Source of the DNA: Acidobacteriota bacterium
GTDB taxonomy: Bacteria > Acidobacteriota > Thermoanaerobaculia > Multivoradales > JAGPDF01
NCBI GenBank assembly: GCA_014584695.1
Contig: JACTMI010000042.1
Coordinates: 1 to 64,000 of the forward strand
Length of the DNA: 64,000 bases
Direction of reading: 5' to 3'
Below are positions 42,479 to 53,652 of this stretch, piece after piece (position 1 is the first letter of the stretch; each line of letters starts with the position of its first letter). The notes beneath the pieces were generated by a model. That model saw nothing but the letters and a program-made list of their open reading frames with translations, was not told the origin of the DNA and did no database searches. A program made the translations under genes and the position numbers.

Positions 42479-42480
42479 CC

Positions 42481-43821
42481 ATGCGCGGCCACGTCCTCGC
42501 GGGCACGCTCGGACTCGCTCTCGCCTGCGCGCTCGGCCCGCGGCCGCTCGGCGCGGCGGTGTTCCTGATCCTCAACGGCGACGCTCCGGGGCAGGGGTTG
42601 AACGACCCCTCGCCACGGGCGCCGGTCGGGGGCAACCCCGGCACCACCCTCGGACAGCAGCGTCTCAACGTCTTCGCCGCCGCCGCCTCGGCCTGGGGCG
42701 GGGTGCTGGCCTCGGAGGTCCCGATCCAGCTCCTGGCGGCCTTCGACACGCTCGACTGTGACGCCAGCAGCGCCGTGCTCGGCGCCGCCGGGACGACCTA
42801 CGTCTACGCCGACGATGGCGGCGCGTTGCCGCGCAACAACACCTGGTATCCGGCCGCGCTCACCGAGGCGCTGGTCGGGGGCGATCTCACCTCCCCCGAT
42901 CCGGACATCGTCGCGGTCTTCAATTCCGCCCTCGACGACGATCCGGCCTGCCTGCCCGCGCTCAACTGGTGGTACGGCATCACCACCGGCCCGCCGGCCG
43001 GGTTCATCGACTTCTACACCACGGTGCTCCACGAGATCGGCCACGGCCTCGGCTTCGCGACCTTCGTCGACAAGGCGACGGGCATCAAGCTGCAAGGGCT
43101 GGACGACATCTTCATGGTCCACCTCCAGGACGGCTCGCTCAACAAGACCTGGCCCAATCTGACCAACGCCGAGCGCGCCGCTTCGGCCAAGGACGACGGG
43201 GATCTGCTCTGGGTCGGCGACCGCGTGAAGACTTCGAGCGGCTTCCTGGTCAATGGACGCCGGCCGGACGGCCGGGTGCAGATGTACGCGCCCACGGTCC
43301 TCGCCCAGGGTTCGTCGGTCTCGCACTTCGACACCGACGTCACGCCCAACGAGCTGATGGAGCCCTTCCTCAACAACGACGCGGAGTCGATCCTGGCGGT
43401 CGCCTCGATGCTCGACATCGGCTGGCAGCTCGAAGGCGCCAGCGGCCCGTGCGTCGCCGACGCCGACACCGCTTGCCTGCTCGGCAACCGCTTCGCGGTC
43501 GAGGTCGCGTGGACCACCTCCTCGGCGACCGGCGACGCGCAGGTGATGAGCTTCGGCGGCCAGCGGGCCACCTCCGACCAGTCGGCCTTCTTCTACTTCT
43601 TCGCCGCCGCCAACTTCGAGATGGGGGTGAAGATGGTCGACGCCTGCGTGCCGCCGTTCAACGCCTTCTGGGTGTTCATCAGCGGCCTGACCAATCAGGC
43701 CTACACGGTGACCATCACCGACACCGCGCTCGGCCGCGTCCGCAGCTACTCGAACCCGCTCGGCGTCTATCCGACCACCATCGGCGCCACCGACAGCCTG
43801 ATCGGTTTCCCGTGCATCTGA
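42481..43821 (+). CDS. secreted putative metalloprotease (HEIGHGLGF) with C-terminal NFEMGVKMVDAC-type domain
   Basis: Signal peptide; VGGNPGTTLGQQRLNVFAAAASAWG; VLHEIGHGLGFATF; GSSVSHFDTDVTPNELMEPF; C-terminal CVADADTACLLGNRFAVEVAW...FEMGVKMVDAC...TIGATDSLIGFPC. Confidence 0.85.
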   Translation: MRGHVLAGTLGLALACALGPRPLGAAVFLILNGDAPGQGLNDPSPRAPVGGNPGTTLGQQRLNVFAAAASAWGGVLASEVPIQLLAAFDTLDCDASSAVLGAAGTTYVYADDGGALPRNNTWYPAALTEALVGGDLTSPDPDIVAVFNSALDDDPACLPALNWWYGITTGPPAGFIDFYTTVLHEIGHGLGFATFVDKATGIKLQGLDDIFMVHLQDGSLNKTWPNLTNAERAASAKDDGDLLWVGDRVKTSSGFLVNGRRPDGRVQMYAPTVLAQGSSVSHFDTDVTPNELMEPFLNNDAESILAVASMLDIGWQLEGASGPCVADADTACLLGNRFAVEVAWTTSSATGDAQVMSFGGQRATSDQSAFFYFFAAANFEMGVKMVDACVPPFNAFWVFISGLTNQAYTVTITDTALGRVRSYSNPLGVYPTTIGATDSLIGFPCI

Positions 43822-43890
43822 GCTCGGACGCCAGCGGCACCGCAACGACCGACAGCCAGGAGGGACTTCACCAGTTGGTGGAATCCGACA

Positions 43891-44263
43891 GGGAAAGCAA
43901 GGACCAGAGAAGAGGTGGCAAGCTCCCGAGACGTGCGCTGACCTGATCGCCACGGAGCGCGGGAACCCCGGGTGGGGTCGTCGCGAGCGGCCGAGGCCGG
44001 CGGGCCGAGGGCGCAGGGGCCCCGTCTCGTGACCTCCTCTTCCGGCGCTTCACCGGTCAGCGTGGGTTGCGGCGTCGGAAGCCGGCGCTTGGGGAAAGGA
44101 GCAAAGAGGGGAAAGAGGCCTGCGCCACAGGGCCCTGGAGCCCAGCGTGACAGTCCTCTGAGCGCAGGCGCCAGGTGCGCGCACTCCCTTCTATGGTCTT
44201 TTCTTTCCCTGGTGACCCACACCCACGGGTGAAGACCCCCTCTTCCTTCTTTGGTCTTTGCCC
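43891..44263. repeat. locus 1 of dispersed imperfect palindromic repeat
   Basis: GGGAAAGCAAGGACCAGAGAAGAGG (43891), inverted-orientation CCCTTCTATGGTCTTTTCTTTCCCTGGTGACCCA (44186) and CTTCCTTCTTTGGTCTTTGCCC (44242). Confidence 0.55.
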
Positions 44264-44429
44264 AGACCCGAGCTGCCGTAGGCGTTCCCCTCTCGCCACG
44301 ATGAGGCACTGTCGTGGCAATGGGGCGGACCCGATCCACCGGCTGCAAGCCGTGCGTCGTCTCGCGAACAGGAGGGGGATCGCCGATCTCACGGCGACCA
44401 CCGCCTGACCAGTTGACAGTTCGAGCGAA

Positions 44430-44459
44430 GGGGCGTGGCCCGTCCTCGGACCACGCCCC
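44430..44459 (-). terminator. hairpin downstream of the 44488 metalloprotease gene
   Basis: Perfect 9-bp stem GGGGCGTGG...CCACGCCCC, 29 nt past the minus-strand stop; weak T tract. Confidence 0.5.
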
Positions 44460-44487
44460 GACTTTCAGCTCTCGACCGAGGTGCCGC

Positions 44488-46797
44488 TCACGGCACGCAG
44501 GGGAACCCGTCCCCGGCTCCGGTCGCCCCGATCGTCTTCGGATAGACGCCGAGCGGATTCGAATACGGCTTCGACAGCCCGGAGACCGTGTCGGTGATCT
44601 GCACGGTGAAGCCCTGGTTGGTCAGCCCCGAGACGAACACCCAGTAGGCGTTGAACGGCGGCACGCAGGCGTCCACCATCTTCACCCCCATCTCGAAGTT
44701 GGCCGGGTTGAAGAACCACCAGAACGACGACTGGTCCGAAGAGGCCCGCTGCCCCCCGAAGCTCATCACCTGCGCCGCGCCACTCCCCTCCGTAGTCGTC
44801 CAGTTGACCTCGACCTGGAACCGACCGCCGAGGTGACAGGCGGTGTCGGCGTCAGCCACGCAGGCCGCGACTGCCGCGTCGGTCCCGTCGACCAGCTCGC
44901 CGACGAGAGCTCGGCCCAGCGGGTCCTCCGGCGCCGCCGCCAGGACGGCGCGGACCTGGGTCGGGGTCGGCGGCTCGTAGCGGAGGTCGCTGCCCGGGGT
45001 GCAGTCGAAGCCGGAGACGCCATCGGTGTTGCCGAGCGTCTGCGGGTACTGGCCGAGCGGGTTGGTGTACTGGCGGAGCTGGCCGCTGAAGGTGTCGAAG
45101 ATGGTCACCGTGTAGGCCTGGTTGGTCAGGCCCGAGACGAAGGTCCAGAAGCTGTCGTTGAAGGCGCAGGCGTCGACCATCTTGACGCCCATCTCGAAGT
45201 TGGCGTTGTCGAAGAAGTAGAAGAACGCCGACTGATCGCTCTCCGCGCGCGCGCCGTTGAAGCTCATCACCTGCGCGACGCCGGAATCCGACGCGGTCTG
45301 CCAGTCGACCGACACGCCGAAGCGGCCGCCGAGCAGGCAGGCGGTGGTCGGCGAGGGCTGGCACTCCAGGTTCGGGCCGCTCAAGACCAGACTGCGCAGC
45401 GTCAGCCCGTTCGAGCGCTTGAGGAAGATCGCCGGGATGACGATGGTCGGATCGCTGCCCGCCATCGAGACCAGCGTCTCGGCGTCGGCGCCCGCGACGT
45501 TGTAGACGATCGCGGCGACCGCGCCGGCGTTCTGCGCGTTCTTCACCTTCTCGACGAAGGGGCAGTCGCCGCGCTCGATCAGCGCGATCTTGCCGGCGAG
45601 GTTGGCGATCGGCGCGCAAGCCCGCTCCGGGCTCGCGATCGCCACCAGACCGGTCGGCGAGACCGCGCCGGGCCCGAGCAGCGGCGCGCCGAACTGCGCC
45701 GCCTGGCCGCCGAACTCGCCGGCGCCGCTCGGGAACAGGATTTCGACCGAGGGGATCTTCGCCCACTCGGCGGACTGCGCGGTCACCAGGTCGCCGTCCC
45801 AGACCACGTGGGTGTCGTTGACGATCGACAGCTTGCGCTCGGCCACCGACATCTCGTTCCACTTCTTGCCGGTCTGGTTGTCGAGGAGGTTGTAGTCGAA
45901 GATGCCGGGGTAGTCGGGGATGAAGAAGTTGCCGAACTGCAGGCTGGCCGGGTTCCGGTTGGTGAAGCTCGAGAAGCCGAGGCCGTGGGCGAGCTCGTGC
46001 AGCAGGACATTCGAGAAGCTGATCCGGTTCGACGGCACGTTGTTGTCCTGGCCGTAGTAGTAACCGGAACCGGCACCGAGGCAGCCCTGGTCGATCCCCG
46101 AGTTGACGTAGACGACGATGTCGCCGGTCTCGGTGTCGCCGTCGTCGTCGAAGTCGAAATCGCACTCGGCCGTGAAGTCGACGCCGGAAAGCGCCTCGCC
46201 GAGCGCCATCGGGTAGGAGGTCTTGGGGTTCTCGGAGGTCAGCAGGCAGGTCGTGCCCGCGGCCGCCAGGACGCCGCCGGCGGCCGAGCAGGCGAAGCTG
46301 TCGTGGACCGCCAGCACCTTGGTCGGCACCGGGTTGTCGAGGTGACTGGCCCACTTCACGAGCGCCTGCTCGAAGGCGAAGCGGCGCTGCGCGCCCAGGG
46401 TGGTGCCGGGGTTGCCGCCGACCGGAGTCGCGGCCGCCGTCGAGTTGAAGCCGCTCCCCGGCGGGTCCATGTACTCGACGGTGAAGGTGGCCGTCCCCTC
46501 CTGGTAGCCCAGATCGAAGAAGAGCGGCACGGTGAGATCGGTCTGGTGGAACCCGAGCAGCCCGCTGATCGCGGGCCACATCAGCAGCGGCGAGGTGCGC
46601 AGGTCCCAATGCGAGATCGAGGAGCCGCTGGTCGCCGTGGTCGGAGCGTAGAGCATCACCCGGCCGGCGTCGTCGGCGCCCGAGCGGATGGAGGAAAAGG
46701 TCACCAGCGCGTCGGCGTGCAGCGCCGCCGGGGCCAGCGCCGCCAGGGCGGTCAGGGCGATCAGGGCGATCCAGGAGCGTGAGCGAGGGGTGCGCAT
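44488..46797 (-). CDS. secreted PA-domain metalloprotease (HELAHGLGF), apparently circularly permuted, two C-terminal NFEMGVKMVDAC-type domains
   Basis: Signal peptide MRTPRSRSWIALIALTALAALAPAALHA; N-terminal IRSGADDAGRVMLYAPTTATSGSSISHWD...DLTVPLFFDLGY; VLLHELAHGLGFSSF; PA domain GKIALIERGDCPFVEKVKNAQNAGAVAAIVYN; two ~120-aa C-terminal repeats. Confidence 0.87.
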   Translation of the reverse strand: MRTPRSRSWIALIALTALAALAPAALHADALVTFSSIRSGADDAGRVMLYAPTTATSGSSISHWDLRTSPLLMWPAISGLLGFHQTDLTVPLFFDLGYQEGTATFTVEYMDPPGSGFNSTAAATPVGGNPGTTLGAQRRFAFEQALVKWASHLDNPVPTKVLAVHDSFACSAAGGVLAAAGTTCLLTSENPKTSYPMALGEALSGVDFTAECDFDFDDDGDTETGDIVVYVNSGIDQGCLGAGSGYYYGQDNNVPSNRISFSNVLLHELAHGLGFSSFTNRNPASLQFGNFFIPDYPGIFDYNLLDNQTGKKWNEMSVAERKLSIVNDTHVVWDGDLVTAQSAEWAKIPSVEILFPSGAGEFGGQAAQFGAPLLGPGAVSPTGLVAIASPERACAPIANLAGKIALIERGDCPFVEKVKNAQNAGAVAAIVYNVAGADAETLVSMAGSDPTIVIPAIFLKRSNGLTLRSLVLSGPNLECQPSPTTACLLGGRFGVSVDWQTASDSGVAQVMSFNGARAESDQSAFFYFFDNANFEMGVKMVDACAFNDSFWTFVSGLTNQAYTVTIFDTFSGQLRQYTNPLGQYPQTLGNTDGVSGFDCTPGSDLRYEPPTPTQVRAVLAAAPEDPLGRALVGELVDGTDAAVAACVADADTACHLGGRFQVEVNWTTTEGSGAAQVMSFGGQRASSDQSSFWWFFNPANFEMGVKMVDACVPPFNAYWVFVSGLTNQGFTVQITDTVSGLSKPYSNPLGVYPKTIGATGAGDGFPCVP
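44491..44862 (-). repeat. C-terminal domain repeat unit, last copy
   Basis: CVADADTACHLGGRFQVEVNWTTTEGSGAAQVMSFGGQRASSDQSSFWWFFNPANFEMGVKMVDAC...GFPCVP. Confidence 0.8.
45000..45363 (-). repeat. C-terminal domain repeat unit, first copy in the 44488 protein
   Basis: CQPSPTTACLLGGRFGVSVDWQTASDSGVAQVMSFNGARAESDQSAFFYFFDNANFEMGVKMVDAC...GFDC. Confidence 0.8.
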
Positions 46798-46799
46798 CG

Positions 46800-47207
46800 T
46801 CACTCCTCCTTCGACTCCACCCGCGCCGCGGGGGGTTCTGCGGCCGGCGCGGCCAGCAGGAACTCGGCGAACTGGTCGGCGTGCTCGACGCAGGAGAGGC
46901 TCCAGGTGCCGTCGGCGTTGCGCTTGGCCACGGCCGTCTGGAGGGTCCGATCTCCGGCCACGATCGGGCGCGGAGCTCGGCCAGCGACCGGTGTCACGGC
47001 GAGCGGCGCCTGGTCGCGCCCGAGGCGCGCCGCGAACTCTTCGACCGTGCGGCGCTGCTCGGCCGAGAGCTGCGCGCGCACCGCGGCCTGGCGTGCCGCC
47101 GCATCTTCCCGCGCCACGTCGGGCTCGCTGCCCGCCGCCGGCGCGATGAGCCCGAGCAGGGCGAAACCCGCCCCGAGCAGGAAGGGGAATCCTGACTTGC
47201 TTGGCAT
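46800..47207 (-). CDS. small secreted hypothetical protein upstream of metalloprotease
   Basis: MPSKSGFPFLLGAGFALLGLIAPAAGSEPDVAREDAAARQAAVRAQLSAEQRRTVEEFAARLG...; RBS-like AGAGGAGATCGAACG. Confidence 0.6.
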   Translation of the reverse strand: MPSKSGFPFLLGAGFALLGLIAPAAGSEPDVAREDAAARQAAVRAQLSAEQRRTVEEFAARLGRDQAPLAVTPVAGRAPRPIVAGDRTLQTAVAKRNADGTWSLSCVEHADQFAEFLLAAPAAEPPAARVESKEE

Positions 47208-47395
47208 CGTTCGATCTCCTCTGGAGAGGTCGCGGACCGATCTGGGAGGAAGGGTCCGCTGCGGGTGGAGAACTCGCCTCGCACGATACCAAAGCCCCGC
47301 GGCGCGCCCTGGAAAGCCCTGGGGCCCCGCCGGGCGCCAGGCGGGCCGGACGGCGGCGGCCGAGGCACCCTCCCCCGCCCGCCGGAATCCCGGTC

Positions 47396-49480
<2,085 letters not shown>

Positions 49481-49657
49481 GAAGTCCTCCTCGGAACGGA
49501 ATTCGCAACGACGGAGAGCCCGTGGCACGGGCGGGGATCGAGCAACAGGGCGATCCTATCGAACCGTCCGGCCCCGGCCGGCCCGCGACCGATCCCGACC
49601 CGCGAGGCGGGGCGAGGGTGGGCCCGGGCGAGTACACTCCGCGTCGGAGGGACCGCC

Positions 49658-50989
49658 ATGGTCGGCGCCACAGCCGTTCGAAGCTCACTCACGCTCCTGA
49701 TGCTCGTTGGCGCCCTGGCGCCCGCGGTCTCCTCCGCGCAAGAGGTCCCGGCGGCCCCGGTCATGATCGCGATCGACACCAGCCGCTCGCTCTCGGCGGC
49801 GACCAGCGCCGCGTCGATGACCCTGGTCCGCCAACTCGAAGCCGCTCTGCCGCCCGGAACGCCGGTGGGGTTCGTCACCTTCGACGACGAGGTCCGGTGG
49901 CTCGCGAGCTCCGAAGAGCTCGCCGGCCTGCGGCCGCGAGGCCGGATCACCGTGCTCCACGACGGCCTGGTCGAAGGGATTCGGGCCCTCTCCGACGGCG
50001 GTGTCCTAGTGGTCCTCTCCGACGGCCAGGACGAAGGCTCGGCGACCACCCTCGACGATGTCGCCCGGTTGGCGCGCGAGCGCGACGTGCGCGTGGTGGC
50101 CGTGGGCGCCGGCCGCATCGACGAGCGGACCCTCCGCCGCCTCGGACTGCTCACCAACGGCACCTACGCGGGTGCCCAGGAGCGCCTCGACGCGGCGGCT
50201 CTCGCGGCCGAGGTGCAGCGACTTCGCGACGAGGTCGAGGGCGCCCGACGCGCCGAGGCGGCGCGGCGACAACCACCCCCACCGCCCGCGCCCGCGGCGG
50301 TGCCGGCGCCGGCGGTCGTTCCCGTTCGCGCCGGGCCAGACCTCGGATTGCTCGCGCTGGCGCTGGTCGCGATCGTCGCCGCCGGCCTCGCCGGCTTCTG
50401 GCTGGCGCGCGGCCGCGGGCGCTCCCGCGCGTCGGCCGACGAGCTGCCGGAGACCGGCACCGCGCCCGGCCTCGTCGCCCCGGGCTACGGCCTGCCCGTG
50501 GCCGCCGCCCCGCGCGAGAGCGCGACCCCGTTGGTCGACGAGAAGCTGTTGGACGGGTTGCGCGCCAAGCCGGTCGCCAAGCCCGGCCAACTCCTGGAAA
50601 TCTCCCTCGACGACACCGCGTCGTTCGCCGCCCTGCCCCGGCTCGACCCCTTCGAGCGGACCCTGGTGCTGACCGAAGAGACCGTCCTGACGGTGCGCGA
50701 GCACGGCCACGAGGCGCGCGCCTTTCGCCTGCCCACCCGGCAAGCGGTCTCGGTCGGCCGGGACAGCCAGCGCAACACCCTGGCCTTCCAGGATCCGACG
50801 CTGTCGAGCCAACACTTCCGCGTCGTGCTGGACGAAGAGGGCGCGGCCTACCTGATCGACTTGGACTCGACCAACGGTGTCTATCTGCGCGAGGAGCGGG
50901 TCAGCTCGGCGCGTCTGCGGCCGGGGGACCGCTTCCGCGCCGGCCTGCTGGAGTTCGAGCTCCAGGTCCGCCAGCAGAGCTCGACCTGA
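49658..50989 (+). CDS. VWA - transmembrane - FHA domain protein
   Basis: Signal peptide, VMIAIDTSRSLSA, VLVVLSDGQDEGS; TM LLALALVAIVAAGLAGFWLA; FHA SVGRDSQRNTLAFQDPTLSSQHFRVVLDEEGAAYLIDLDSTNGVYL. Confidence 0.9.
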   Translation: MVGATAVRSSLTLLMLVGALAPAVSSAQEVPAAPVMIAIDTSRSLSAATSAASMTLVRQLEAALPPGTPVGFVTFDDEVRWLASSEELAGLRPRGRITVLHDGLVEGIRALSDGGVLVVLSDGQDEGSATTLDDVARLARERDVRVVAVGAGRIDERTLRRLGLLTNGTYAGAQERLDAAALAAEVQRLRDEVEGARRAEAARRQPPPPPAPAAVPAPAVVPVRAGPDLGLLALALVAIVAAGLAGFWLARGRGRSRASADELPETGTAPGLVAPGYGLPVAAAPRESATPLVDEKLLDGLRAKPVAKPGQLLEISLDDTASFAALPRLDPFERTLVLTEETVLTVREHGHEARAFRLPTRQAVSVGRDSQRNTLAFQDPTLSSQHFRVVLDEEGAAYLIDLDSTNGVYLREERVSSARLRPGDRFRAGLLEFELQVRQQSST

Positions 50990-51032
50990 AGCCCTCCGGC
51001 CCGCCGACGAAACGCCGGTCCTGCCCTTGACC

Positions 51033-51956
51033 ATGGCACCCGACCCACCGCCGCTCGAAGCCGCCGTCCGGCCGACTCTGGCGCTGCCCGCCCCCCGCCT
51101 CGGCGAAGTGGTGGGTTGCGCGCTGACGCTGCTCGTCGAGACCTTCCAGCACACCGGCAGTTTCAAGTTCCGCGCCGCCTACAACGTCGCCCGCTCGGTC
51201 CCCCAGCCGCGCATCCTCACCGCTTCCTCCGGCAACTTCGGTCAGGCCCTGGCCTTCGCCTGCCGCCTGCTCGGCAAGGGCTGCACGGTGGTGATGCCGG
51301 CGACTTCGGCGCGGGTCAAGGTCGACGCGGTGCGCGGCCACGGCGCGCGCGTCGACCTGCTCGACACGCGCGAGAAGAGCCGCGCCGCGCGCGTCGCCGA
51401 GCTCGCCGCGGAGGATCCGGAGGCCTACGTCGCCAGCGCCTACGACGACCCGCTGGTGATCGCGGGCAACGCCTCTCTCGGACGCGAGATCGCCGCGCTG
51501 GGAGGTTTCGACGACGTCGTGGTGCCGGTGGGCGGCGGCGGGCTCTCCGCCGGGATCGCCGTCGGGCTGCGCGCCGGCGGCTCCGCGGCGCTCCTCTGGG
51601 GCGCCGAGCCGGCGCTCGCCAACGACGCCGCCCGCTCGCTCGCGGCCGGCGAGATCGTTCGCAACGAGGTCGAGCCGCCGACCCTCGCCGACGGCGCGCG
51701 CACCCTTTCGCTCGGCCGCCACAACTGGGAGATCCTCCGCACCGCGCTCGCCGGCATCGTCGAAGTGCCCGAGGAGCGAATCGCGGAGGGGGTGCGCCGG
51801 CTCTTTCTCGACGCCAACCTCAAGGCGGAGCCGACCGGTGCGCTCGCGGTCGGCGCGCTGCTCGAGTCTCCGGCCCGGTTCGCCGGCCGCCGGGTCGCGG
51901 CGGTCGTCTCCGGCGGCAACGTCGATCCCGCGCTCTATCGCGACCTGCTGGCCTGA
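51033..51956 (+). CDS. PLP-dependent threonine/serine dehydratase-like enzyme
   Basis: QHTGSFKFRAAYN (PLP Lys), SSGNFGQALAFACRLLG, VPVGGGGLSAGIAVGLR, VVSGGNVD. Confidence 0.88.
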   Translation: MAPDPPPLEAAVRPTLALPAPRLGEVVGCALTLLVETFQHTGSFKFRAAYNVARSVPQPRILTASSGNFGQALAFACRLLGKGCTVVMPATSARVKVDAVRGHGARVDLLDTREKSRAARVAELAAEDPEAYVASAYDDPLVIAGNASLGREIAALGGFDDVVVPVGGGGLSAGIAVGLRAGGSAALLWGAEPALANDAARSLAAGEIVRNEVEPPTLADGARTLSLGRHNWEILRTALAGIVEVPEERIAEGVRRLFLDANLKAEPTGALAVGALLESPARFAGRRVAAVVSGGNVDPALYRDLLA

Positions 51957-51981
51957 GCCAGCCCGGAGGCGCGGCCGCCGG

Positions 51982-52755
51982 TCAGCGGAATGGGCCGCCG
52001 CCGGGGGGCGACCGCCAGTGGCCCGACCGGGGGTCGGCGCCGTAGACGAAGTGCCGCCGCGGGCCCGGCAGCTGCTCGGGTCCGCGGATCGCGAAGCGCC
52101 CGCAGAGCGCGAAGCCGATCGCGAAGCCGCCGATGTGCGCCCACCAGGCGACGCCGCCCGAGTCCGGCGAGGCTCCGAGCGCCGCCGCGCCCGACAGCAG
52201 CTGGGTGACGAACCAGAGCCCCAGGTAGACCAGCGCCGGCAGGTGGACGAAGAGCGGATAGAAGAAGATCGGCACCAGCGTCAGCACCCGCGCGCCCGGA
52301 TACCAGCGCAGGTAGGCGCCGAGCACGCCGGCGATGGCGCCCGAGGCGCCGATCGTCGGCAGCACCGAGCTCGGGTTGGCGATCGCGTGGGCGAGGCCCG
52401 CCGCCAGTCCGCAGAGCAGATAGAAGGCCAGGAAGCGGAGCCGGCCCATCCGGTCCTCGACGTTGTCGCCGAAGATCCAGAGCGTCCAGAGGTTCGACGC
52501 CAGGTGGAAGAGCCCGCCGTGCAGGAACATGCTGGAGAAGAAGGGCCACAGCCCGCCCTCGGGGAAGCCGACGCGGGCCGCCCAATCCGGGTGGAAGATG
52601 CGCGCCGGGACGATGCCGAAGAGGTAGAAGAGCCGCCGCTCCCCCTCCTCGGGCAGCAGCACCTGGTAGAGGTAGACCGCGACGGTCGCGGCGACGAGCG
52701 CCCAGGTGACGAGCGGTGCGCGGCGGCTCGGCACGTCGTCGCGGAGCGGGAACAT
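51982..52755 (-). CDS. rhomboid-family intramembrane serine protease
   Basis: MFPLRDDVPSRRAPLVTWALVAATV; FSSMFLHGGLFHLASNLWTLWIFGDNVED; IGASGAIAGVLGAYL; HIGGFAIGF. Confidence 0.95.
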   Translation of the reverse strand: MFPLRDDVPSRRAPLVTWALVAATVAVYLYQVLLPEEGERRLFYLFGIVPARIFHPDWAARVGFPEGGLWPFFSSMFLHGGLFHLASNLWTLWIFGDNVEDRMGRLRFLAFYLLCGLAAGLAHAIANPSSVLPTIGASGAIAGVLGAYLRWYPGARVLTLVPIFFYPLFVHLPALVYLGLWFVTQLLSGAAALGASPDSGGVAWWAHIGGFAIGFALCGRFAIRGPEQLPGPRRHFVYGADPRSGHWRSPPGGGPFR

Positions 52756-52791
52756 CGCGGCCGGATTCCATCACAGGTAGGATGAGCGCCC

Positions 52792-53649
52792 GTGTCCCCC
52801 GAAGCCCGCGCGCGGCTCTCCGTCCTGGCGGCCGCGTTCCTCTTCTCCACCGGCGGCGCCGCCATCAAGGGGACGGCGCTCGACGGCTTCCAGGTCGCCG
52901 GCTTCCGCTCCGCCGTCGCGGCCCTGGTCCTCGTCCTGGTGCTGCCGGCCGCGCGACGCGGCTTCCGCGCCGACCTCGTCCCGGCCGCGCTCGCCTACGC
53001 CGCGACGCTGGTCTGCTTCGTCCTCGCGACCAAGCTGACGACCGCGGCGGCCGCGATCTTCCTGCAGTCGACCGCGCCGCTCTGGGTGCTGCTGCTGTCG
53101 CCCTGGTTGCTCGGAGAGCCGATCCGCAGGCGGGATCTGCCCTTCCTCGCCGCGATCGCGGCTGGGCTGGCGCTCGTCTTCCTGGGCTCGCGCGACGCCT
53201 CGGCGACCGCCCCCCAGCCGCTCGCCGGCAACGCCATCGCGCTGGTTTCGGGTCTCGCCTACGCGCTGCTGATGATCCTCTTCCGCCGCCTGGCGCGCGA
53301 CCACCCGGGAGAGGACCGGTCGCTCCCCGCCACCGCGCTCGGCAACGCGCTCGCTTTCGCCGCCTGCTTGCCGGTCGCGTTGCCGGTCGAGTCGGTGCGG
53401 GCGGCGGACGTCACCGCGATCCTCTACCTCGGCACCGTCCAGATCGGCTTCGCCTACTGGCTGTTCGCCCGCGGCCTCAAACGGCTCACCGCGCTCGAGG
53501 TCTCCCTGCTGGTGCTGGTCGAGCCGGTGCTCAACCCGCTCTGGACCTGGCTGCTCCACGACGAGCGACCCGCCGTCCTGGCACTCACCGGCGGCGCCGT
53601 CCTGATCGCCGCCCTCGCCGCCCGCACCCTGCTCGACCGCCAGAGTTGA
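52792..53649 (+). CDS. EamA/DMT-family transporter
   Basis: ~10 TM helices; FLQSTAPLWVLLLSPWLLGEPIRRRD; second repeat VEPVLNPLWTWLLHDERP. Confidence 0.9.
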   Translation: MSPEARARLSVLAAAFLFSTGGAAIKGTALDGFQVAGFRSAVAALVLVLVLPAARRGFRADLVPAALAYAATLVCFVLATKLTTAAAAIFLQSTAPLWVLLLSPWLLGEPIRRRDLPFLAAIAAGLALVFLGSRDASATAPQPLAGNAIALVSGLAYALLMILFRRLARDHPGEDRSLPATALGNALAFAACLPVALPVESVRAADVTAILYLGTVQIGFAYWLFARGLKRLTALEVSLLVLVEPVLNPLWTWLLHDERPAVLALTGGAVLIAALAARTLLDRQS

Positions 53650-53652
53650 CGC

